Assembly (NCBI GenBank): GCA_001781445.1
Contig: MFLB01000021.1
Span: 1 to 35,514, forward strand
DNA from: Candidatus Kaiserbacteria bacterium RIFCSPHIGHO2_01_FULL_58_22
GTDB taxonomy: Bacteria > Patescibacteriota > Minisyncoccia > Phycocordibacterales > UBA2100
Direction of reading: 5' to 3'
DNA length: 35,514 nucleotides
Below the pieces are notes generated by a model, which saw nothing but the letters and a program-made list of their open reading frames with translations, was not told where the DNA came from and ran no database searches. A program made the translations under genes and the position numbers. Positions 29,634 through 35,514 of this stretch are shown one piece after another; within the stretch, counting starts at the first letter, position 1; each line of letters starts with the position of its first letter.

Positions 29634-29745
29634 CCCCGTAGCTTGCTGCGGGGATGAAGGCGTGAGTAGAACCCTTCGTAGCTTTAGCGAAGTAGGGTTG
29701 GCGGCTACGAAGAATTCCGCAGATACCTCGCAGCTTGCTGCGAGG
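29634..29745. repeat. Cluster of three palindromic hairpin repeats
   Basis: CCCCGTAGCTTGCTGCGGGG (29634-29653) and CCTCGCAGCTTGCTGCGAGG (29726-29745) share the core TAGCTTGCTG/CAGCTTGCTG, with stem bases changed in compensating pairs. Between them AACCCT...AGGGTT (29670-29699) encloses TCGTAGCTTTAGCGA. The interval 29467-29892 otherwise holds only the relic repeat copy and a gene 3' fragment. Confidence 0.6.
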
Positions 29746-29749
29746 AGCT

Positions 29750-29860
29750 TCATTTTCTTTTTTTGGAAGGTTTCGCCCTTTTATTGAAAGCGAGGGCCAG
29801 TTTAATCCAAAAGCCTAAATCGGCCTTGCCGCCAGTTCCTTCAGGGCTAACGAAGACGCA
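29750..29860 (-). pseudogene. 3' fragment of an unidentified gene
   Basis: The last 36 codons of a minus-strand frame read like real protein (GTGGKADLGFWIKLALAF, then basic KRAKPSKKRK-stop). Upstream the frame runs into the 3' end of the membrane protein gene and no longer looks coding. No start codon belongs to it. The product is not recognised. Confidence 0.35.
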
Positions 29861-29892
29861 TCTGCACGTTGCTCGCTGTAGGCGATAGCGTT

Positions 29893-30294
29893 TCAAGAAA
29901 AGACGTAAGCGACAATGATACCTGCGATACTGAAGTGAAGTACGCCGTAGGCAAGCTCTAAGACAGCATATTGCCACACCGGCTCGATATTGAATTTCGC
30001 CGGCACGACGAACGCGCCATAGACAATGCTGTACGAACCCAAAAGAAGACCGAAGAAAAGGCCCCCCGTGATTGGATTCGTACCCGAATAGAAGAGCGCG
30101 AAGAGCGTCGAGAGCGCAAGTGCCTGAATGACAATTGCGAGGAACCCGAGCGGGATAATTGGTTTTTCCCGCGCTGTTTCTCCAGTGAGCGTCTCGTATT
30201 GCTTCTTAAAGATGCCGAGATTCCACACAAAAGCGAAGGCAAAATTGAAGACGATGTACGCGACTGTAGCGATAATGAATGTTGTGGTAATCAT
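29893..30294 (-). CDS. Conserved hypothetical membrane protein, four helices
   Basis: A 133-residue protein with four hydrophobic segments: about 5-27, 46-68, 74-98 and 108-132. The connecting loop KKQYETLTGETAREKPIIP is short and charged. The layout recalls small DUF1761/DUF2177-like membrane proteins, but the match is not certain. It is the last of three small genes read on the minus strand between two copies of a 49-base direct repeat. It is AT-richer than the flanking GC-rich genes, which supports a foreign origin for the segment. Confidence 0.7.
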   Translation of the reverse strand: MITTTFIIATVAYIVFNFAFAFVWNLGIFKKQYETLTGETAREKPIIPLGFLAIVIQALALSTLFALFYSGTNPITGGLFFGLLLGSYSIVYGAFVVPAKFNIEPVWQYAVLELAYGVLHFSIAGIIVAYVFS

Positions 30295-30315
30295 ATTTGT
30301 TCTTAGTCGATTTAG

Positions 30316-30501
30316 TTAGGCCGCATCAAACCTTGCCTTGTTGTCGACCACCCACTTCTGTTGGTCTTCCTTGGTTTTGCTTGGGTCATTCATCACATCA
30401 GCGTGAGCTTTCATATAGTGAGGCATGAGAGCCTTCATCCACGCTTCAAACGTTTCGCCTTTTGCTGTTACTTCGCACACATCACATTTTAGAGTTTTCA
30501 T
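30316..30501 (-). CDS. Small putative zinc-binding protein (DUF1059-like)
   Basis: A 61-residue protein. MKTLKCDVCEVTAKGETFEAWMKALMPHYMKAHADVM has a CxxC pair and two His (HYMKAH) spaced like a small C2H2 metal site, as in DUF1059-type proteins. No membrane segment is present. It lies between the YCII-like gene and the membrane protein, all in one direction with 21-33 base gaps, probably one transcript. The function is unknown. Confidence 0.65.
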   Translation of the reverse strand: MKTLKCDVCEVTAKGETFEAWMKALMPHYMKAHADVMNDPSKTKEDQQKWVVDNKARFDAA

Positions 30502-30534
30502 AGTTCTTAATAATTCTTCGTTAATCTAGAACCA

Positions 30535-30810
30535 TTACATCGTCGCCGCTTCGTAGACCCGCATGCTCGTGATCATGGGACAATCCTGCGCGATTTTAAG
30601 CGCCTCGTCCATACTTTCAGCTTTTATAATCGAGTAGCCTGTAATTGCGTTTTTATCGTGCGGCAAATCTTTTACTTCTGCTGATGTCACTTCTTTTCCA
30701 GGCATAAAGGGATTGCCACTGTCGGTAAATTTATCCCCGTACTTGGTAAACCAACCCATCCATGCCCTTTTTATCTCTTCTGTCGTCAACCTTTTTGCAA
30801 GTGCATGCAT
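30535..30810 (-). CDS. YCII/DGPF-like domain protein
   Basis: A 91-residue alpha+beta protein. AWMGWFTKYGDKFTDSGNPF, ITGYSIIKAESMDEALKIAQDCPMI and a final MRVYEA strand match the ferredoxin-like YCII family, whose members are often annotated as dehydratase-like or regulatory. Homologues usually have an extra N-terminal strand. Here the same frame upstream (DICKKSEPAK) is closed by a stop, so the protein may be slightly shortened. It is the first of three small genes in a probably inserted segment. Confidence 0.7.
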   Translation of the reverse strand: MHALAKRLTTEEIKRAWMGWFTKYGDKFTDSGNPFMPGKEVTSAEVKDLPHDKNAITGYSIIKAESMDEALKIAQDCPMITSMRVYEAATM

Positions 30811-30862
30811 CTTTGCAGGTTCTGACTTCTTGCATATATCTTATCTGGACAGCAACAACTTC

Positions 30863-30892
30863 GCAAAAGACTCCCGTACGGGAGTCTTTTGC
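30863..30892 (-). terminator. Terminator of the small Cys-rich gene (30-base perfect palindrome)
   Basis: A 30-base perfect dyad centred on CCCGTACGGG with AAAAGACT/AGTCTTTT arms, 17 bases beyond the stop codon at 30910. It works in both directions. Its right half and the adjacent gene end are repeated at 29554-29602. Confidence 0.8.
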
Positions 30893-30921
30893 TTCGCCGT
30901 GAGAAGCTCTTACTGCGCCGG
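30873..30921. repeat. 49-base direct repeat, copy 2 (parent)
   Basis: Identical to 29554-29602. It covers half of the terminator palindrome and the last codons of the small Cys-rich gene. The two copies bracket about 1.27 kb with three small genes. Confidence 0.8.
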
Positions 30922-31056
30922 GGCGGCGGGAGCTTCGGGAGCCGGTCCCGCCGGGGCGGAAGAAGCGGGGGGACATTTTTTGCCGCACGCGGTACACAGC
31001 GCGTCGCCCGGTTGGCACGAGCTCCCCGCGCCACAGCCACATTCGTCTTCATTCAT
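30910..31056 (-). CDS. Small Cys-rich protein with Pro/Ala tail
   Basis: A 48-residue protein from the ATG at 31056 (the track extends to 31119). MNEDECGCGAGSSCQPGDALCTACGKKC has seven cysteines in CxC and CxxC pairs, followed by a low-complexity Pro/Ala tail ending APAAPAQ. It could bind zinc or another metal. A TATTAT box (31087-31092) lies about 30 bases upstream. No known family is recognised. The 3' end plus terminator is the parent of the 49-base repeat found at 29554-29602. Confidence 0.55.
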   Translation of the reverse strand: MNEDECGCGAGSSCQPGDALCTACGKKCPPASSAPAGPAPEAPAAPAQ

Positions 31057-31139
31057 AGGGAGTGGGGTTAGACTGATAATGGGCTGATAATACTTCCATA
31101 CTACACGGCATCCGCGCATCGCAAAGCGCGGCTGGGGGA

Positions 31140-31823
31140 CTACTGTACGCGCGGGAACGAGATTTTCTGCGGCCCCGCCGCATAGGGGCCGACCTGGTAG
31201 ACCTGGAAGACGAACGTAACGTTGTCGGCGCCGACGAGGAAGGTGCCGTAGTTCTCGATCGTCGGGTCCGCGCCTTCGGGCGCGATGACGTCGCTCCCGA
31301 GCTTCTGCCCGAGCTCCGCTTTCGCTTTCGCCGCGGTCTCTTGTAGCGTAAGGCCCGTGAGCGCGAGCGCGTCGTCGAGCGTCAGTTTCCTGCCAGAGCT
31401 TTTCTCGAAATTCAGGCCGGTCACGAACGAGATGCCGTGCGCGCCGCCCAGATAGGTCGAGACGACGAGTTCGACGCTCACGATGTCCGCGCCGACATAT
31501 GCGAAATCGAACGCGCTCGCGAACTCATAGCGCGGAACGGCAGAGCCGGGAGGCGGACCCTCGGCGGCGTCCTTCTTGAACTGCGCGATAGCCTCCTCGA
31601 CGACCGCCTTGATCTCTGCGTCGATGGCGGGAATCCCGAACTGCGGATATCTCGCCTCGATCGCGTACATTTCCGCTATCTCGCGCTCCGTCGCGGTCGT
31701 TATCTCGGCTGTCTGGGGCGCCGCTTCGATCTTCGCATCGCCCATCCGCCCCGCACTCCTGAAAAGAAAATATCCTGCTCCAAGCGCCAAGAGAATTGCC
31801 GCGAACGCAAGAGCGCGGTTCAT
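31140..31823 (-). CDS. Membrane-anchored PdaC/RsiV-like (DUF4163-DUF3298) protein
   Basis: 227 residues. A single N-terminal transmembrane segment (ALAFAAILLALGAGYFLF) anchors an extracytoplasmic part. The DUF4163-like start includes IEARYPQFGIPAIDAEIKAVVEE. The DUF3298 signature is VVSTYLGGAHGISFVTGLNFEKSSGRKLTLDDAL and the ending is QVYQVGPYAAGPQKISFP. In other bacteria such domains occur in anti-sigma factor RsiV, where they bind lysozyme, and in peptidoglycan deacetylases. No catalytic domain is present here, so a ligand-binding role at the wall is inferred. It overlaps the upstream GIY-YIG gene by four bases (ATGA). Confidence 0.82.
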   Translation of the reverse strand: MNRALAFAAILLALGAGYFLFRSAGRMGDAKIEAAPQTAEITTATEREIAEMYAIEARYPQFGIPAIDAEIKAVVEEAIAQFKKDAAEGPPPGSAVPRYEFASAFDFAYVGADIVSVELVVSTYLGGAHGISFVTGLNFEKSSGRKLTLDDALALTGLTLQETAAKAKAELGQKLGSDVIAPEGADPTIENYGTFLVGADNVTFVFQVYQVGPYAAGPQKISFPRVQ

Positions 31824-32113
31824 CCTGTTGTGAAGTTTCGGTTTGTTAAATCTTTCGACCTCTGGTGCAGGTACTCACGGATCCGCGCTTTCAGCATTCT
31901 AGAACCGTGGGTACTCTTGAGCCACTTCTCGCGTCTCGTTGCGTCTTTTTCGTTCAGACAAGCCTCGTAGTAGATAAGTTTCCATGGCCTGTATCTTTTC
32001 GTCGAAAGATTTAACCCTTGGTTATGTTCAAGAAGACGCCCCTTTAGGTCAGTTGTCCGTCCCACGTATAAGGAACCGTTGTTCATACTTTCAAGCAGAT
32101 ACACGTAGAACAT
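31820..32113 (-). CDS. Small GIY-YIG domain protein
   Basis: 97 residues. FYVYLLESMNNGSLYVGRTTDLKGRLLEHNQG carries the Y-V-Y and L-Y-V-G strands, the conserved Arg and the His; YYEACLNEKDATRREKWLKS holds the catalytic-type Glu. It is longer at the C-terminus than the copy at 29227, and the two are clearly paralogous. It lies downstream of thrC in the same direction. A 17-codon ORF with a good Shine-Dalgarno (32091-32144) overlaps its start in another frame and could couple translation, but this is unproven. Confidence 0.88.
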   Translation of the reverse strand: MFYVYLLESMNNGSLYVGRTTDLKGRLLEHNQGLNLSTKRYRPWKLIYYEACLNEKDATRREKWLKSTHGSRMLKARIREYLHQRSKDLTNRNFTTG

Positions 32114-32162
32114 AACCGAACCGAAACTCTACAACGGGATTCATTGCTCCTTGAGTATATCG

Positions 32163-33569
32163 TCAGGCGATCCTTCGCGCTATGTACGCCCCGACCGCTT
32201 CGTTATCCGGCGGAAGAACCTCGAAATGTTCAGGCATATTGGCGAGTTTTCGGAAGCTCTCCGGCATCGGCGGCTCTTGTCCGACGGCCTCGCGTATCGT
32301 CGCGGCGAATTTCGCGGGCCGGGCCGTTTCTAGGCAGACGAGAGGTACCCCCTTTTCGCGATGCTCGAGCCCGACCTTGACGCCGTCGGCGGTGTGCGGA
32401 TCGATCAGGACGCCGTACTTCTCATGGAAGGCACGGATTGTCGCGAGCCTGTCCGCGTGCGTCGAGGAGCCGGCGACGAAGCCGTCTTCGGCAAGGCGCG
32501 CGAACTCGCCCGCCTTCGACACGTCGAAGTATCCGTTTTCCTTGAGGTCGCTCCAGAGCTTCGCCATCCGCCCGACATCGCGCCCGACGAGGTCGAACAC
32601 GTAGCGCTCGAAATTCGACGCCTTCGAGATGTCCATGGAGGGGGAAGAGGTCGCGGCGACTTCCGAGCCCTTGCGGGGGCGATAGACGCCCGTCTTGAAG
32701 AATTCTTCGAGCGCGTTGTTCTCGTTGGTCGCGAGGATCAGGCGCCGGATCGGAAGGCCCATTCTCTTTGCGATGTATCCCGCGAGGATGTTGCCGAAGT
32801 TGCCCGTCGGCACGGCGAAATCTGGCTCGCCGTTTTCGCGAGCGACGCGGACGCAGGCCCAGAAATAGTAGACGATCTGCGCCGCGATGCGCGCCCAGTT
32901 GATGGAATTCACCGCACCGAGCTTGTAGCGCTTCTTGAATGCCGCATCTTCGTTGAGCGCCTTCACGATGTCCTGGCAATCGTCGAACGTGCCGCGGATC
33001 GCGATGTTAAAAATGTTGGGATCGGAGAGAGTGTACATCTGCCTGCGCTGGAATTCGCTCATCCTGCCGATCGGCGAGAGCATGAACACCCTGATGCCTT
33101 TGCGGCCGCGCAGGGCGTACTCGGCCGCTGAGCCAGTGTCTCCCGAGGTTGCGCCCAAAATGTTGAGAGGCTCGTTCCGCTGTGCCAGCGTGTGCTCGAA
33201 GAGGCGGCCCAGAAGCTGTAGCGCGATGTCTTTAAAGGCGAGCGTCGGCCCCTCTGAGAGCCCGAGAAGGTAGAGGCCTTGTTCGAGTTTTTTGACGGGC
33301 ACGATCTCGTCCGTGCCGAAGACCTCTTTCGTGTACGTCCCGTTCACCATTCTTCGCAGGTCGCCGGCGGGAATATCGTCCATGAATTTCGAGAGGAGGG
33401 CGAACGTGAGTTCGGGGTACGCCATCGAACGCATCGCTGAGAGCTCGCCGGAAGAAACCTGCGGATATTCCTCCGGCACGTAGAGTCCGCCGTCGAGCGC
33501 AAGCCCTTCAAGGAGAATATCGCTGAACCGTTGCGGCTCACCCCCGCCGCGCGTCGAGACGTAGCGCAT
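32163..33569 (-). CDS. thrC: Threonine synthase
   Basis: A PLP enzyme converting O-phosphohomoserine to threonine. 468 residues, the longer class with an N-terminal domain (MRYVSTRGGGEPQRFSDILLEGLALDGGLYVPEEYP). The PLP Lys is in GPTLAFKDIALQ, and the phosphate-cup region in GATSGDTGSAAEYAL. NSINWARIAAQIVYYF and VPTGNFGNILAGYIAKRMG follow. All are intact. It begins one base after the GNAT stop, so they form an operon. Threonine is also the precursor of 2-ketobutyrate for isoleucine, but no threonine deaminase (ilvA) is seen in this window. Confidence 0.95.
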   Translation of the reverse strand: MRYVSTRGGGEPQRFSDILLEGLALDGGLYVPEEYPQVSSGELSAMRSMAYPELTFALLSKFMDDIPAGDLRRMVNGTYTKEVFGTDEIVPVKKLEQGLYLLGLSEGPTLAFKDIALQLLGRLFEHTLAQRNEPLNILGATSGDTGSAAEYALRGRKGIRVFMLSPIGRMSEFQRRQMYTLSDPNIFNIAIRGTFDDCQDIVKALNEDAAFKKRYKLGAVNSINWARIAAQIVYYFWACVRVARENGEPDFAVPTGNFGNILAGYIAKRMGLPIRRLILATNENNALEEFFKTGVYRPRKGSEVAATSSPSMDISKASNFERYVFDLVGRDVGRMAKLWSDLKENGYFDVSKAGEFARLAEDGFVAGSSTHADRLATIRAFHEKYGVLIDPHTADGVKVGLEHREKGVPLVCLETARPAKFAATIREAVGQEPPMPESFRKLANMPEHFEVLPPDNEAVGAYIARRIA

Positions 33570-33570
33570 G

Positions 33571-33999
33571 TTAGAGCTTCAGTTCGTAGACATTCGTATC
33601 ATGCAAGATAAATCCGAGTTTCTGGTACAGCTTGTTCGCCGCCACGCGGTCGGAGCGGCTGCTTAGATTTATCCACGCCGCGCCGCGCGCTTTCGCGCGC
33701 TCGATCAATTTTTCCGAAATTGCCTCTCCCAACCCCTGCCTTTGATATCGCGGGTCAACTACGACATCCTCGATCCTCGCGGCTATTCCCTCGGGCCGCA
33801 AAACGAGCGCGAGCGTCCCCATAGCGGCGATGGTCTTACCTTCCTTCCCTACCCATAGTTCTGTTTCCGGACTCGCGAGTATTTTCCGCAGAAGCGCGGG
33901 CGAGCATCCTTTGAGGCGCGAAGAGAGCAGCCGCACAAGAGCGCCGATCTGGCCGCATGTGGCCCGATCCGCCGTCCGCAAACGCGTAATGACCGCCAT
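33571..33999 (-). CDS. GNAT-family N-acetyltransferase
   Basis: 142 residues. AARIEDVVVDPRYQRQGLGEAISEKLIERAKARG contains the acetyl-CoA loop (R-x-x-G-x-G type, here RQGLG). LSSRSDRVAANKLYQKLGFILHDTNVYEL is the typical C-terminal half. The substrate is unknown. It is first in an operon with thrC. A weak -10 box TAGGAT lies eight bases before the ATG. It is divergent from the secreted nuclease gene, with 44 bases between starts. Confidence 0.87.
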   Translation of the reverse strand: MAVITRLRTADRATCGQIGALVRLLSSRLKGCSPALLRKILASPETELWVGKEGKTIAAMGTLALVLRPEGIAARIEDVVVDPRYQRQGLGEAISEKLIERAKARGAAWINLSSRSDRVAANKLYQKLGFILHDTNVYELKL

Positions 34000-34031
34000 A
34001 TCGTCCTATCCTACTTCGAGACAGCGTCAGC

Positions 34032-34037
34032 TACAAT
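34032..34037 (+). promoter_or_regulatory. Nuclease gene -10 box
   Basis: TACAAT, with the GTG start codon at 34044 following after exactly six bases (agagag). Confidence 0.45.
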
Positions 34038-34043
34038 AGAGAG

Positions 34044-34631
34044 GTGAAACGCACCGGAGCAGTTGCTATTTTTCTGCTTTGCATCGGAGCCGCGTTCGTA
34101 GCAGGACTTTGCTCCGGAAAAAAGTCCGATGTGCCGACTGCTCCGATGCCGCAAGTTGCCGCCGCCCTGCCCACTGTTGCTTCGAACCCAGCGACAACAC
34201 AAGAAAAGGCGGCTCTGTACCCGGTCGTGAAGGTCGTGGATGGCGATACGATCGACGTCTCGGTGAACGGGGAGAAAATCCGCGTTCGGCTCATCGGATT
34301 AGACACGCCGGAGATCGTTGATCCGCGAAAGCCGGTGCAGTGTTTCGGGCGCGAGGCGAGCGAAAAAGCGCATGAGATACTAGACGGAACATCGGTTCGC
34401 CTTGAGATGGACCCGTCGCAGGGCGATCTGGATAAATATGGCCGCACGCTCGCATACGTCTTTCTAAAGGACTGGACGAACTTCGCTGAACTCATGATCA
34501 CCGAGGGCTACGGCCACGAATACACGTACAACCTCCCGTACAGATACCAAGCCGAGTTCAAAGCCGCCGAAGCGGAGGCGCGGGAGGAGAAAAAAGGCCT
34601 GTGGGCGGGAGCGTGCGGGAGCCCGCCCTAA
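34044..34631 (+). CDS. Secreted thermonuclease (staphylococcal nuclease-like)
   Basis: 195 residues with a GTG start. An N-terminal hydrophobic segment (GAVAIFLLCIGAAFVAGLC) exports or anchors it; the Cys suggests a lipoprotein, but the lipobox is imperfect. After a Pro/Ala-rich linker comes the SNase OB fold. KVVDGDTIDV holds calcium-binding Asp residues. IRVRLIGLDTPE holds the catalytic Arg and Glu-region pattern. DKYGRTLAYVFL holds the second Arg, followed by a helical end GHEYTYN ... GLWAG. It degrades DNA or RNA outside the cell, giving nucleotides to an organism that probably scavenges them. Confidence 0.92.
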   Translation: MKRTGAVAIFLLCIGAAFVAGLCSGKKSDVPTAPMPQVAAALPTVASNPATTQEKAALYPVVKVVDGDTIDVSVNGEKIRVRLIGLDTPEIVDPRKPVQCFGREASEKAHEILDGTSVRLEMDPSQGDLDKYGRTLAYVFLKDWTNFAELMITEGYGHEYTYNLPYRYQAEFKAAEAEAREEKKGLWAGACGSPP

Positions 34632-34681
34632 TGATGAAGACTGCATCCACAGTTGACCAATAGAGCCAAACTAAGTCGAGG

Positions 34682-34687
34682 TATAAT
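34682..34687 (+). promoter_or_regulatory. M15-like gene -10 box
   Basis: A perfect TATAAT with the GTG start at 34694 following after exactly six bases (tttcag). A TTGACC (34653-34658) lies too far upstream to be a normal -35. Confidence 0.5.
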
Positions 34688-34693
34688 TTTCAG

Positions 34694-35514
34694 GTGTACT
34701 GTCTCGCACGAAGAATTTTTTTACCGAGTGTTTTCTTGCTCCTTGCACTTTCTGCCATGGCGACATTCGCGGCTCCTTCGCATGCAGAGATCGTGAATTG
34801 TGGCGAGACGCCAGAAAACCTTTTGTGCAAGGCGCTCGACGAAGCTTCCGAACGATACGGCGGCTGTGATGAGAATCCCTTTCTCTATCTCGAACAGCGT
34901 CATTCTGGCAATCGATCCAATAGTTTTGTAACCCCTACTGCCGATGGAACGAGGGGACTCGATACCGCTCTCGCCTGTCGATTGAAAAAGCTACTCGAGT
35001 TTGCAGAATCAAAAGGATGCCGCCTTACCATCAACAGTGCAATGCGACCGGAGCAAAGATGCAATCCAAATGGAGGCGCGTGTGCCCGGCAAGGCAATTC
35101 ATGTCACCAGTATGGGCGTGCCGTCGATCTTGGAGGCGCTCCCCAATGCCTTGCCTGGCTTACGTCCGTAATCGGAAGACAGAACAGCAACTCTCCTTTT
35201 AAACTACAAGTCGCTTATGTAGAGAACGGCAACTATAGGCATGTGCAATGTAGTGAACATCCAGTAGCTAATGCCAGCTCCGCTGGAGGTTGCAGGAGTG
35301 CCTGCATAGGTGGAATAAGCATTAACCCAGAGCATCTATCGAACATACCCGGCCCCGGGTCTCTTTCACCTTCGTCGAGGATCTCAAACGCCGCGCGGGA
35401 CATATTGAGTCCGGCACAGCAGATGTGCGCGCTTCCCGACGGTACCGTGGTTCCGTGTTCGGCGATCGCGAATCGCAATGCTCCTCCGCCGGGAGCCGCT
35501 TCGGGAGGAACGGC
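34694..35514 (+). CDS. Secreted M15/VanY-like D,D-peptidase, 3' end beyond the window
   Basis: An open frame from GTG 34694 to the window end (273 codons, no stop), missing from the ORF track because it is unfinished. A signal peptide (LPSVFLLLALSAMATFAAPSHA) leads to a Cys-rich domain. That domain contains LTINSAMRPEQRCNPNGG, then SCHQYGRAVDLGG, and later YRHVQC. The S-x-x-RPEQ ... S-x-HQ-x-G-x-AvDL ... H arrangement matches zinc D-Ala-D-Ala carboxypeptidases or peptidases of the M15 clan. A Ser/Pro-rich region follows and the C-terminus is unknown. It probably trims the cell wall. The start is supported by the -10 box six bases upstream. Confidence 0.7.
   Translation, partial: MYCLARRIFLPSVFLLLALSAMATFAAPSHAEIVNCGETPENLLCKALDEASERYGGCDENPFLYLEQRHSGNRSNSFVTPTADGTRGLDTALACRLKKLLEFAESKGCRLTINSAMRPEQRCNPNGGACARQGNSCHQYGRAVDLGGAPQCLAWLTSVIGRQNSNSPFKLQVAYVENGNYRHVQCSEHPVANASSAGGCRSACIGGISINPEHLSNIPGPGSLSPSSRISNAARDILSPAQQMCALPDGTVVPCSAIANRNAPPPGAASGGT

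Noticed and set aside
32091-32144. 17-codon ORF with a good Shine-Dalgarno overlapping the second GIY-YIG start
   Set aside because: Too short and without regulatory codons or a hairpin. It may couple translation but cannot be supported as a gene.
1-35514. CRISPR arrays, rRNA genes or prophage modules
   Set aside because: No regularly spaced direct repeats, no rRNA sequence and no phage structural genes were seen; the holin-4 family protein alone is not phage evidence.

Overview
The window looks like a chromosomal segment of a Patescibacteria (CPR) bacterium, most likely a GC-rich Parcubacteria-type lineage. This placement rests on DUF5652 and DUF5674 proteins, several secreted proteins with N-terminal peptidoglycan-binding modules, tiny GIY-YIG proteins, short intergenic spaces and compact genes. 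No marker gene fixes the taxon, so it is an inference. The standard code fits, with TGA used as a stop.

Layout. 1-2200 is visibly AT-richer than the rest and holds a C5 cytosine methyltransferase, a LexA-type repressor and an edge-truncated convergent ORF: a probable acquired restriction-modification/regulator island. 2250-5930 holds a DUF5652 protein and a thiamine salvage operon (TPP riboswitch, substrate-binding protein, ATPase, permease, thiamine pyrophosphokinase). 5934-6859 is hicB-hicA-GNAT. 6906-14774 is the branched-chain amino acid cluster ilvD-ilvC ... ilvB-ilvN. It is interrupted by DUF5674, a hypothetical, a ModF-like double ATPase, a broken methyltransferase and a remnant of a REP-type transposase element. 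14824-18994 holds alr, recG, an acidic mini-protein and a holin-4 family membrane protein. 18991-23433 is an operon of three secreted peptidoglycan-binding proteins, the first with a cupredoxin domain. 23606-28936 holds tRNA-Ile(UAU), malic enzyme, pyrC, ftsH, smpB and ssrA (tmRNA). 28944-31056 is rich in hairpins and repeats with small genes. 31140-35514 holds a DUF3298 protein, GIY-YIG, thrC, GNAT, a secreted nuclease and an edge-truncated M15-like peptidase that the ORF track missed.

The main discovery is upstream of ilvB. A 19-codon leader ORF carries six consecutive valine codons. It is followed by a terminator hairpin and by an alternative antiterminator pairing whose 5' half lies just before the leader stop codon. 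This is the full logic of ribosome-mediated transcription attenuation controlling acetolactate synthase.

Two window-wide patterns support it. First, about a dozen genes have a -10 hexamer ending exactly six bases before the start codon, which implies leaderless mRNAs. Clear Shine-Dalgarno sequences appear mainly where there is a structured leader (thiY, ilvB). Second, in three places a gene is followed by one or more small genes and then by a stray copy of that gene's own 3' end, in the same orientation (ilvC, the ModF-like gene, a small Cys-rich gene). This suggests repeated insertion or duplication events at gene 3' ends. Functionally, imported thiamine turned into TPP would serve acetolactate synthase, linking the two regulated operons.
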